Positions 32,893-40,172 of a DNA stretch of 40,631 bases are shown one piece after another (position 1 is the stretch's first letter; each line of letters starts with the position of its first letter). The DNA is from Streptomyces sp. UNOB3_S3. Its GTDB lineage: Bacteria; Actinomycetota; Actinomycetes; Streptomycetales; Streptomycetaceae. The notes under the pieces were generated by a model. That model was given only the letters and a program-made list of their open reading frames with translations, was not told where the DNA came from and did not search any database. The stretch spans positions 1-40,631 of the forward strand of contig NZ_JAILXP010000013.1 in assembly GCF_020740895.1 (NCBI RefSeq), in the 5' to 3' direction. The translations under genes were made by a program, and so were the position numbers.

Positions 32893-32925
32893 CGTCACGA
32901 CCCGACACCCACGCGAAAACCTCAG
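32893..32925. repeat. IS630 terminal inverted repeat, right
   Basis: Exact inverted copy of 31773-31805, followed by the TA duplication at 32926-32927. Confidence 0.95.
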
Positions 32926-33122
32926 TAACCGGCCTGAAGGGCCAAGGACACGGGTGCTGGCGGCCGTCGACGAGTCATGCGGATCGCGTGGCGAGCGATC
33001 GCCGTGCGCGGGTCCTGTGTCAGCCGCCTGTCGGCGGGTGGATCGCACGCAGCTGAGCTGATCGAGTGAACGGCAGGCGCCTCGTCCCGATCGCTGAGAA
33101 ATCGCCCATAGAGTGATCGCCC

Positions 33123-33653
33123 ATGAGTCGGCAGCACATGGATCTTGAGGCATACGACGAGCGTGCACAGAGTGGTCCCTGCTTCGTCTGTGCGTTCCTT
33201 TCCGGGCACCCGGACTACCGCCACGAGACGGTCTTCGAGGATGAAGACCATGTGGCGTTTCTGGACCGGTGGCCCACGCTGCCGGGGAAGCTCCTTGTTG
33301 CCCCGAGGCACCACGTCGAACACGTCGTGCGCGACCTGAATGAGGCTGCCTACACGCGGCTCATGCTGTTCGTTCGCGAGATTGCCCTCGCTGCTGAGGC
33401 AGTCTTGGGACCTGAGCGAACGTACCTTTACTCGCTCGGCAGCCAGCAAGGAAATACTCACCTCCATTGGCACGTCGCGGGTTTGCCCCCCGGCGTTCCC
33501 TACAGGGAGCAGCAGTTCCACGCTTTGATGAGCGAAAATGGCGTGCTTTGCCCGACACCGGAGGACGCAGCCACGACGGCGGCTCACATCCGTGAGGCCG
33601 TTGTCACCCAGCGGGCGTCTCGACGCCGTGAACCTGTCCACCACGGCGCCTAG
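33123..33653 (+). CDS. HIT-family protein
   Basis: 176 residues from ATG 33123; ATG 33138 is an alternative. The histidine triad is GNTHLHWHVAGLP, and the N-terminal CFVCAFLSG has the CxxC that often binds zinc in HIT proteins. HIT enzymes hydrolyse nucleotidyl bonds. It is the only plus-strand gene here, and its stop shares the four bases CTAG (33650-33653) with the stop of the converging HAD gene. Confidence 0.88.
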   Translation: MSRQHMDLEAYDERAQSGPCFVCAFLSGHPDYRHETVFEDEDHVAFLDRWPTLPGKLLVAPRHHVEHVVRDLNEAAYTRLMLFVREIALAAEAVLGPERTYLYSLGSQQGNTHLHWHVAGLPPGVPYREQQFHALMSENGVLCPTPEDAATTAAHIREAVVTQRASRRREPVHHGA

Positions 33654-34300
33654 CGGTTGGCAGATGGAGGAACGGGCCTGTTCGTCGTTGCGGGAGGCAA
33701 CGGAACTCCGAGGCTGCGGATGTGCTCGGCGAACTCGGTCGCGCCGTTGAATCGGTGGGCTTGCATGCCCACGGAACGCGCTGCGAGTACGAACGTCGGT
33801 TCGTCGTCGAAGTAGGCCAGAGCGCTTATCAAGCTGCCCATGCGGCTGGCGGCGGTTTGGTACGCGAGAGGTGAAGGCTTGTCGACGCCCAGGTCCGCCG
33901 ACGGGAAGACGAAGTCGAACTCGATGCAGTGGTGCTCGAGATCCGCGCGCAGGGCATCGGTGCAGTTGGACAGCACGCCGACGGGCACGTGCTCGCGGAT
34001 CTGTCGCAGGAGGCCGATCATCGTGGGGTCCGGTTCTCCGCGGTCGGCTCGCCACGGGCCGAGGTGGTCCCGGACGGCTGGCCCGTAGTCGTTCGCCAGG
34101 CGGTCGGCGACGTCGGAGGCCCACTGCTGGTCGGTGAGGACGCCGACCCTGGCCAGGCGGTAGGCCGGGTGGTTGTACGCGTAGCGTGCGATGGTGCCCG
34201 GGGGTAGGCCGGCGCGCTGTTCGCTGGCGAGAGCGCCGGCGTTGCGCCAGTGCCGGAAGAGGCCGTTCATATCGAGGAGCAGGCCGTCGATGCTGGGCAT
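33650..34300 (-). CDS. HAD-like protein with DxN in motif I
   Basis: 216 residues. Motif I is LLLDMNGLF, so the second Asp (the general acid/base) is Asn. Motif II (VLSNCTD), III (GVDKPSPLAY) and IV (YFDDEP) are clear. The change may reduce phosphatase activity or alter chemistry. It is 33 bp downstream of the GT4 gene and last in the operon. Confidence 0.8.
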   Translation of the reverse strand: MPSIDGLLLDMNGLFRHWRNAGALASEQRAGLPPGTIARYAYNHPAYRLARVGVLTDQQWASDVADRLANDYGPAVRDHLGPWRADRGEPDPTMIGLLRQIREHVPVGVLSNCTDALRADLEHHCIEFDFVFPSADLGVDKPSPLAYQTAASRMGSLISALAYFDDEPTFVLAARSVGMQAHRFNGATEFAEHIRSLGVPLPPATTNRPVPPSANR

Positions 34301-34333
34301 GGGGACTCCTTCGGGGTTCGGGCTTGGCCTGGA

Positions 34334-35878
34334 TCAGCGCGGTGCGGCCTGCTGGTAGGCGGCGACGTAGCGGTCTGCGGTGCGGCTCCAGCTGTAGGTG
34401 CTCTCGATGCGGGAGCGGCCGGTAGCGGCGCGCCGCTTGCGCTCGCCCGCGTCGCGCAGGGTGGTGATGAGGGTGTCGGCGAGGTCGTCGGGGTCGTCCG
34501 GTTTGACGAGCCAGCCGGTGGCGCGGGGTCCGTCAGGGACGATGGTGTGGAGTGGGCCGCCAGTGGCGGTGGCGATGGGTGGGGTGCCGCAGGCCATGGC
34601 TTCGAGGTAGATCATGCCGAAGGGCTCGCGCACGGCCGGCGCAACCATGAGATCGGCGCAGGCGAGCCCTGTGGGCAGTTCGTCGTGCCCGCGCCACCCG
34701 GCGAAGAAGACATCGCCTTCGATCCCGAGCTCCTTTGCGAGTTCGGCCGGATGCTGTCCTTCGCATTCGCCGGGGTAGCCGCCCCACATCAGCAGGGCCG
34801 GGGCGGGGTCGAGGCGGGCACGGGCGGTGGCGAAGGCGCGCAGAAGGACGGGGACGCGCTTGAAGTCGAGGAACCGGCCCACCCAGAGCAGCAGCGGCCG
34901 AAAAATACCGGCGTGGTCGCGGAGGCGGCGGAGGTCTTCGTCGGTGTAGCGGATGGAGCCCGGCGTGCCGCCAGGGGCCCAGCCGTGCGGGTCGGTGACG
35001 AGCCAGTGCCGCAGGTGCTCCAGACGCTGCTGGTCGGCGAGTCGTTGCGGGCGGAAGGTGCGGATGTCGACGCCGTTGGGGATGACGGGGAGTTCGTGGT
35101 CGAGGTCGAGGAGGCGCTGGGCGAGGTCCCGGTCGTGCTCGGAGACGACCATGAGGTGGCCGGCGTGGGGTACGGACTGGCGCAGCCGGGTCAGCCAGTA
35201 CGGGGAGTGGAGCCACTTCTGCCATGCGGTGGTCGTGAGCAGTTCGGTGTCGGAGGCATCGAGGCTGGCGGCCCTCGCGATGCGCTGTGCTTGGGCGTGG
35301 CGGTGCGGGTTGCTCGTGTGAAGGAGGTGGGCTAGGTCACGCAGGGAGATCCCGAGGTGCTGGGCCAGGTTGATGCGCCGGGCCATGCCGTCGATGAGTT
35401 TGAGTTCGGTGCCGTGGAGGGTGGTGACCACCGGGGTGCCCGGGTAGGCGGCGCGGACGCTGGTCTGGAGGTGGCTGAGGTGGTGCAGGTGCACCAGGCC
35501 GGTGCCGGTGCTGCGGTGGGTGGCCAGGTGGCGGGTCCAGGCACGGGTGAGGCCGTCGGCGTCGAGAGCTGGGACGGCGCTGAAGAGCGGGTCGGGGCAG
35601 TTGCCTCGGTCTTCGTAGGAGGGGTGGAAGGGCAGGGGGGCGTGCTGGGGGTTGCCGCCGTGGCGGAAGGCGGCGAAGGCGTCGTTGTAGTCGTACGGGT
35701 GGAGGTCGAGACCTTGGTAGAACGACGGACTGTGGGAGGGGTCGCCCGGGTTGCCGAGGGAGCCGGCGTGGAGCCGGGTCGTCCACCCGCGGGTGTTGAG
35801 TTCGCGCAGGAGGTAGCGGATGACCTGGGCGCTGCCGCCGCGCGGGTAGAACAGCACGACAGTGTCCATGGAGGGCAT
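34334..35878 (-). CDS. GT4-type glycosyltransferase
   Basis: 514 residues, start ATG 35878 (GGGAG site). A GT-B fold: the N-terminal half has TTLHGTE and VVSEHDRD, and the C-terminal half has LLWVGRFLDFKRVP and the EPFGMIYLEAMACGTPPI motif with the conserved E-x7-E pair for nucleotide-sugar binding. It follows the GalU-like gene by 60 bp, so the sugar donor may be UDP-glucose or similar made by that gene. The acceptor is unknown. Confidence 0.88.
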   Translation of the reverse strand: MPSMDTVVLFYPRGGSAQVIRYLLRELNTRGWTTRLHAGSLGNPGDPSHSPSFYQGLDLHPYDYNDAFAAFRHGGNPQHAPLPFHPSYEDRGNCPDPLFSAVPALDADGLTRAWTRHLATHRSTGTGLVHLHHLSHLQTSVRAAYPGTPVVTTLHGTELKLIDGMARRINLAQHLGISLRDLAHLLHTSNPHRHAQAQRIARAASLDASDTELLTTTAWQKWLHSPYWLTRLRQSVPHAGHLMVVSEHDRDLAQRLLDLDHELPVIPNGVDIRTFRPQRLADQQRLEHLRHWLVTDPHGWAPGGTPGSIRYTDEDLRRLRDHAGIFRPLLLWVGRFLDFKRVPVLLRAFATARARLDPAPALLMWGGYPGECEGQHPAELAKELGIEGDVFFAGWRGHDELPTGLACADLMVAPAVREPFGMIYLEAMACGTPPIATATGGPLHTIVPDGPRATGWLVKPDDPDDLADTLITTLRDAGERKRRAATGRSRIESTYSWSRTADRYVAAYQQAAPR

Positions 35879-35938
35879 GGGGGTGCTCCCTTCGGGCCGC
35901 TCGCCGGGCCAGTGATCGGCCCGAAGGGGAGCGGCGGA

Positions 35939-36835
35939 TCAGGCGGTGCTGATGTCGTCGGCGAGCTGGCGCAGGATCGGGCCGTACTCGGGGTGAGCGA
36001 GGGCGTGGGCGAACTGGGCTACGAGGTAGGCCGCGGGGTTGCCGGTGTCGTACCAGCGGCCCTGGATGACCTGGCCGTACACGGCGCGGGAGGCGGCGTA
36101 GGCGTTGATGGCGTCGGTCAGGTAGACCTCACCGGTGCGGTGCTCGTACCAGCGGCGGGTCAGCTCGCGCAGTTCTTCGACGATGGCGGGGGTGATGACG
36201 TAGCCGCCGATGGCGGCGTAGGCGGACGGTGCCTCTTCCGGCTTGGGCTTCTCGACCAGGCCGGTGATGCGCAGCAGGCCGTCCTCCAGGTCCTCCTTGA
36301 CCACGGGCACGCCGTAGCGCGGGGCGTCGGCCGGGTCCATCGGCATCAGGGCGAGCACGGGGCAGTGGGTCATCTCGTATGCGCGGATCAGCTGCTGGGC
36401 CCGGGGGACCTCCGAGACGAAAACATCGTCGGGCCACAGCACCAGGCACGGCTCGTCGCCGAAGTTGCGAGTGGCGTTCAGGACCGGAGTGCCGTTGCCG
36501 TAAGGGCCGTGCTGGTCAAGGTAGGTGATGTGGCCACGGCGGGCGAGTTCGGCGACTTCCTCGACAGCGTCGGCGTAGTCGGCCTTGCCGTCGGCGCGCA
36601 ACTGCGTGGCCAGGGCGGGGTTGGGCCGGAAGTGATCCTGGATGAGGTTCTTGCCGCCCGAGACGACGATGGTGATGTCCGTGATGCCGGACGCCACCAG
36701 CTCGCGCACGGTGTGCTCGATCACCGGCTTGTCGCCGACCGGCAGCATCTCCTTCGGCGTCGCCTTGGTCAGCGGCAGCAGACGGGAGCCCAGTCCAGCG
36801 GCGGGAATCACTGCCCTGCGGATCGTCGTGGCCAT
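35939..36835 (-). CDS. galU: UTP-glucose-1-phosphate uridylyltransferase-like
   Basis: 298 residues from ATG 36835 (GGGAG site). The nucleotidyltransferase signature is GLGSRLLPLTKATPKEMLPV near the N-terminus, with LVLWPDDVF as the metal-binding Asp region and VEKPKPEEAPS further on. This matches GalU, which makes UDP-glucose from UTP and glucose-1-phosphate. A housekeeping GalU is expected elsewhere, so this is probably a dedicated copy for the neighbouring glycosyltransferase. Confidence 0.85.
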   Translation of the reverse strand: MATTIRRAVIPAAGLGSRLLPLTKATPKEMLPVGDKPVIEHTVRELVASGITDITIVVSGGKNLIQDHFRPNPALATQLRADGKADYADAVEEVAELARRGHITYLDQHGPYGNGTPVLNATRNFGDEPCLVLWPDDVFVSEVPRAQQLIRAYEMTHCPVLALMPMDPADAPRYGVPVVKEDLEDGLLRITGLVEKPKPEEAPSAYAAIGGYVITPAIVEELRELTRRWYEHRTGEVYLTDAINAYAASRAVYGQVIQGRWYDTGNPAAYLVAQFAHALAHPEYGPILRQLADDISTA

Positions 36836-36861
36836 CAATTCTCTCCCAGTCGAGTCCCCAC

Positions 36862-36881
36862 GCCGCGCCGTCCGGCGCGGC
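36862..36881 (-). terminator. Hairpin GCCGCGCCG-TC-CGGCGCGGC downstream of the methyltransferase
   Basis: Two 9-bp arms 36862-36870 and 36873-36881 in the 100-bp gap between the methyltransferase stop and the GalU-like start. It may act as a partial terminator within the operon. Confidence 0.6.
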
Positions 36882-36935
36882 ACGGGCCGACGCTAGCGAA
36901 GCGCCGGCGCGTGCCCTGCCGGAACGGCGGGAAGC

Positions 36936-37838
36936 TCATCGGCACAGGAAGGCCCCGGTGTACTTGGTCACCGCGAAGTACCCGTCGCTGTCGATCGCGC
37001 GTTCCACCTGGGCGCTGACGCGGTCGCGCAGCTCGGTGAAGAAGTCGTCGTCGAGGCGCTTGTCCGGCTCAGAGGAGGCGCAGCAGTGGTTGTGGCCGAC
37101 CTGGTAGAAGCGCATGAACGGGGCGGGGTCGGTGAAGCGCAGCTGGTCCTGCCAGGTGACCGTCTCGACGTGGCCGAAGTGCTTGCGCAGCTGCGGTGCG
37201 CCGTTGGCGAGGGACAGCCGGCCCTTGGGGGTGGCCTTGAACAGGTCCTCGGGCGCGCTCATGTCCTTGAGCGCTTTGAAGTGCAGGTCGTACATCTCCA
37301 GCATACTGTCGGTGCGGTCGGTGGTGAGCTGGAAGAGTCCTCCCGCGCGCAGGACCCGGCGGACTTCTGCGAAGCACCGGTCGAGGTCCGGGACGTAGTG
37401 GATCATGTAGTTGGCCATGACGTGGTCGAACGCGTTGTCGTCGAGCATGGACAGGTCGTCGGCGCTGCCTTCGATCCACCGGCACGGCGTGGCGGTCCCC
37501 TTCAGGCGCTCGTCGGCTGCGGCGAGAACGGCGGGGGCGATGTCGAGCCCGGTGATGCTGCCGTCGGCGAGGTGCGGGCGCAGGTGCTCGAGGATGAAGC
37601 CGTTGCCGCAGCCGAGGTCGAGCAGGTGCTCACTGCCCGTGAGGGCGAGGTTGTCGAGCATGTGGTCGAGCATCGACTTCGGGTTGGTGCGGAAGCGGTT
37701 GTGGACCTGCTGTTTGACGTCGAGCATGCGGGTGTCGTTGAAGAACCGGTCCCTGGCGGTCTCGGCCGAGAACTCGAAGTGCTGCTTGGGGATGATCTCC
37801 TTGGCCAGGGCGTCCAGGGCGGGAGTGCGGAAGTCCAT
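36936..37838 (-). CDS. SAM-dependent methyltransferase
   Basis: 300 residues from ATG 37838 (AAGGAGA site). A class I Rossmann fold: motif I LLDLGCGNGF at about residue 73, the acidic motif GLDIAP, IEGSADDLSML, and the post-motif LRAGGLFQLTTD. The C-terminal ~100 residues (QVGHNHCCASSEPD) do not point to a defined family. It lies 32 bp from the cytidine deaminase-like gene. Substrate unknown. Confidence 0.85.
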   Translation of the reverse strand: MDFRTPALDALAKEIIPKQHFEFSAETARDRFFNDTRMLDVKQQVHNRFRTNPKSMLDHMLDNLALTGSEHLLDLGCGNGFILEHLRPHLADGSITGLDIAPAVLAAADERLKGTATPCRWIEGSADDLSMLDDNAFDHVMANYMIHYVPDLDRCFAEVRRVLRAGGLFQLTTDRTDSMLEMYDLHFKALKDMSAPEDLFKATPKGRLSLANGAPQLRKHFGHVETVTWQDQLRFTDPAPFMRFYQVGHNHCCASSEPDKRLDDDFFTELRDRVSAQVERAIDSDGYFAVTKYTGAFLCR

Positions 37839-37870
37839 CGTCTTCTCCTTGGTCGCAGACGAGCGGGTGG

Positions 37871-38341
37871 TCAGGGATGCGTGGGTTTGGCGGGCCATTT
37901 GGTGCCCACGTACTTGTGCGGCAGCAGCCCGGCGAGCGGTGTGAGGCTCGCCTGCGCGCCGTCCTGGATGACGGCGCGCAGTTCGGGCGCGTGGTCGAGG
38001 AGCAGTTCGCGGCACAGGCCGCACGGCGGGACGAGGCGGGCGCCGCAGGTCTCGGTCGGCTTGGGGTAACGGACGGCGGCCACCGCGATCAGCGGGGCGC
38101 TGGTGGTCAGCCGGGCCGCGGACAAGGCGCCGGCTTCGGCGCAGACGGCGGCCCGGCCGACCATTGCGTCGACGTGCAGGCCGAGGTGGATGCGCCGGTC
38201 GGCGTCGATGATCGCGGCGGCGATCTGGTGCCGGGCCTCGACGTAGCGGTCACGGATCGCGGTGAAGGCCGCGGCGACCAGCAGGCGCGCGGTCGCGTCC
38301 GTGCAGCGCGCAGCTGGGTCTTCGACTGCGGGGCCGCTCAC
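37871..38341 (-). CDS. Cytidine deaminase-like protein
   Basis: 156 residues from GTG 38341. The zinc site is AAVCAEAGAL with the catalytic Glu, and PPCGLCREL with the CxxC pair, as in cytidine and blasticidin-S deaminases. Such enzymes convert cytidine to uridine derivatives. The GTG overlaps the stop of the dCTP deaminase-like gene by 4 bp, so it is tightly coupled. Confidence 0.85.
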   Translation of the reverse strand: MSGPAVEDPAARCTDATARLLVAAAFTAIRDRYVEARHQIAAAIIDADRRIHLGLHVDAMVGRAAVCAEAGALSAARLTTSAPLIAVAAVRYPKPTETCGARLVPPCGLCRELLLDHAPELRAVIQDGAQASLTPLAGLLPHKYVGTKWPAKPTHP

Positions 38342-38868
38342 GCCGTGGCCTTCAGGGCGTCGCGGTGGATCCGGGAGGGCTGGGGCCCTTTGGACCCCTG
38401 GTATTTGCCGTCGTAGAGGACGATCTTGCCCCGGGTGCGCCAGAAGGTGACCTGCGCCAGTCGGTCGCCGGCATGGACCCGTACGGGCTGGACGGCGTGG
38501 AACTGGAAGGTGGTCTGCCCTGTGGAGCCGATGTCGATGAGATCTGCGGTGACGTGGACGAACATGCCCAGGCGCGCTGCTCCGGACCTGGAGCGGATGA
38601 TGGGCACGAAGTGGTTGCTGCCCAGGACTTCGACGCTGGCCCCGAGGTAGATGCGGTCCGGCGTCAGGACGAACCCTTCGCCGGGGATCGTGATCGTCTC
38701 GAACGCGTTCTCCCGGCGGGTGTCCAAGACCGTGTCGGTGTAACGGATGAGGGTCGGCCCGAGGGCGAGGTTGTAGGAGTTCGGCTGGACCTGCTCCTCG
38801 TCGAACGGGTCCAGAACGAGGCGACCAAGGGCGTGCTCGCAGGCGATCTGCGGGCCGGTGAGGATCAC
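38338..38868 (-). CDS. dCTP deaminase-like protein A (general-base position is Gln)
   Basis: 176 residues from GTG 38868 (GGAGG site), starting VILTGPQI. The fold matches the Dcd/dUTPase family: NSYNLALGPTL, RSRSGAARLGM with the conserved Arg, and FHAVQPVRVHAGDRLAQVTF. At the position of the E. coli Dcd general base Glu138 (VLEFYN) it has TFQFHA, so Glu to Gln. The protein is therefore probably not a standard dCTP deaminase and may bind nucleotides without deamination. It is 25 bp after a paralogue that keeps Glu. Confidence 0.82.
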   Translation of the reverse strand: MILTGPQIACEHALGRLVLDPFDEEQVQPNSYNLALGPTLIRYTDTVLDTRRENAFETITIPGEGFVLTPDRIYLGASVEVLGSNHFVPIIRSRSGAARLGMFVHVTADLIDIGSTGQTTFQFHAVQPVRVHAGDRLAQVTFWRTRGKIVLYDGKYQGSKGPQPSRIHRDALKATA

Positions 38869-38893
38869 GACAGCCTCCGATGTGCGGTAGCGA

Positions 38894-39418
38894 TCAGCGG
38901 GCGGTGGCGAGCAGGCCAGCGGGCGGAACGGTGGCCTCGTTGAGGGTCCCGAAGTGCCCCAGATAGGGGCGAGGGACACCGACCGTCCTCCAGAAGGTCA
39001 CCTGGCCGGTGACCATGCCCGCGTAGACGCGCAGGGGCTGGACGACCTTGATCTCCAGCGTCCAGCGGTGGCAGGCACCGAGGTTGCCGAGATCGGCACT
39101 GAACTGGAGGAACATACCCAGACGGCCGAGCGAGGAGCGGCCGATCAACGACGGCACGTACTGCGTGCTGCCGATCTCCTCCATGGTGATGCCGAGATAC
39201 ACCCGGCCCGGCTGAAGCACCACGCCGTCGTCCGGGATGGAGAACTCCGCGAGCTCATGGGCAGCGGTCGTATCCATCACCGCAGAGCGATGGGTCCGCA
39301 GGGCGGGGCCGAGCCGGTAGTTGTAGGAGACGGGGTTGAGCAGCTCGGTGTCGAACGGCTCGATGGTCAACGCGCCCCGCCGCCGCTGGCGTACGATCTC
39401 GGGCCCTGTGAGGATCAC
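38894..39418 (-). CDS. dCTP deaminase-like protein B (Glu retained)
   Basis: 174 residues from GTG 39418, starting VILTGPEI. It has NPVSYNYRLGPAL, GRSSLGRLGMFLQF and RWTLEIKVVQPLRVYAG, which keeps the Glu of the LE motif. It is a paralogue of the protein A. dCTP deaminases deplete dCTP and supply dUTP; in bacteria some act in phage defence. The GTG overlaps the P-loop kinase stop by 4 bp. Confidence 0.84.
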   Translation of the reverse strand: MILTGPEIVRQRRRGALTIEPFDTELLNPVSYNYRLGPALRTHRSAVMDTTAAHELAEFSIPDDGVVLQPGRVYLGITMEEIGSTQYVPSLIGRSSLGRLGMFLQFSADLGNLGACHRWTLEIKVVQPLRVYAGMVTGQVTFWRTVGVPRPYLGHFGTLNEATVPPAGLLATAR

Positions 39419-39972
39419 GGCATGACCTCCCTGGCGACCTGGGCGGCCTGCCGGCGCAGGTCGTCGAGGCTGCCCGCGTTGTCTACGCGCAGCCACGGCA
39501 CTGCGTCGATCGCGGCCTCGGTGATGTGCTGGTCGTCCCCCGCCGACAGGTCTCCCCGACTACGCTTGCGGGCCAGACGGAGGGGCTCGGGCGCGGTGAC
39601 CTCGACCAGGCGGAAACCCAGTGCGACGACCGCTTCGACGTCCGGGGCCCGCATGTCGTCGCACAGCAGTACCGCCTGCGGCGTGGCCTGCTCGGCCTGG
39701 CGGACGCGCCATCCGAATGCATCCGTGAGGGCGTCCGGGTTGATCCGACGGATCTGAGATCCGAGGGCGTTGAGCAACTGACCGTCCTGGTCACGGCCGT
39801 CCAGAAGAGGGCGTCCGGCCACGGCGTAGATGATGGCCTGCAACTCGTACAAGGTGGCGCCGACCTTGAGGATCAGCGCGTCCGCGCCGGCCTCCGCCAA
39901 CTCCAGCGCAAGCAGGCCCGTAAGCGTGGTCTTCCCGGCACCGGGCCTGCCGTAGAGCGCGACCTTGGGCAT
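39415..39972 (-). CDS. P-loop nucleotide kinase-like protein
   Basis: 185 residues from ATG 39972 (AGGAGG at the usual spacing). The Walker A motif is GRPGAGKTT at residues ~7-15; LLCDDMRAP is the Walker B-like region, and RLARKRSRGDLSAGDD suggests a lid arginine region as in nucleotide kinases. It is first in an operon followed by the two dCTP deaminase-like genes. It could phosphorylate a nucleotide or nucleoside; this is inference. Confidence 0.78.
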   Translation of the reverse strand: MPKVALYGRPGAGKTTLTGLLALELAEAGADALILKVGATLYELQAIIYAVAGRPLLDGRDQDGQLLNALGSQIRRINPDALTDAFGWRVRQAEQATPQAVLLCDDMRAPDVEAVVALGFRLVEVTAPEPLRLARKRSRGDLSAGDDQHITEAAIDAVPWLRVDNAGSLDDLRRQAAQVAREVMP

Positions 39973-40068
39973 CACAGTCCTCCTTCGCGAGGATCACGGT
40001 GGGCTGGCATGCAGTGGCGACCACGCCACCCTCCAGCACCCGTCCGTGCCGTGTAAGGGAGCACGGGC

Positions 40069-40092
40069 GATATCTCAACTGCGTTGAATATC
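40069..40092. promoter_or_regulatory. Imperfect palindrome in divergent promoter region
   Basis: GATATcTCAAC-TGC-GTTGAATATC, a near-perfect inverted repeat with one extra base in the left arm. It lies between the P-loop kinase start (39972) and the XRE gene start (40173), so it is a plausible operator for the XRE regulator. Confidence 0.5.
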
Positions 40093-40172
40093 CTGCAAGT
40101 TATTTGCGCTCTCCCTGCCGTGAAGTGGTCGTTGCGGCTACCGTGGACGCGCCCTCGCCATGAGGAGGCGCC

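Larger units (their letters stand above)
31773..32925 (-). mobile_element. IS630-family insertion sequence
   Basis: 1153 bp with 33-bp perfect terminal inverted repeats and TA on both sides (31771-31772, 32926-32927), the IS630/Tc1 target duplication. It holds the two transposase frames. It sits between the ABC transporter start and the HIT gene at 33123; no gene appears to be broken by it, and joining the flanks at TA gives non-coding sequence. Confidence 0.95.

Noticed and set aside
32922..34124. 400-codon minus-strand open frame over the HIT gene
   Set aside because: It covers the HIT gene with its histidine triad and the out-of-frame HAD gene; no domain fits, so it is a shadow.
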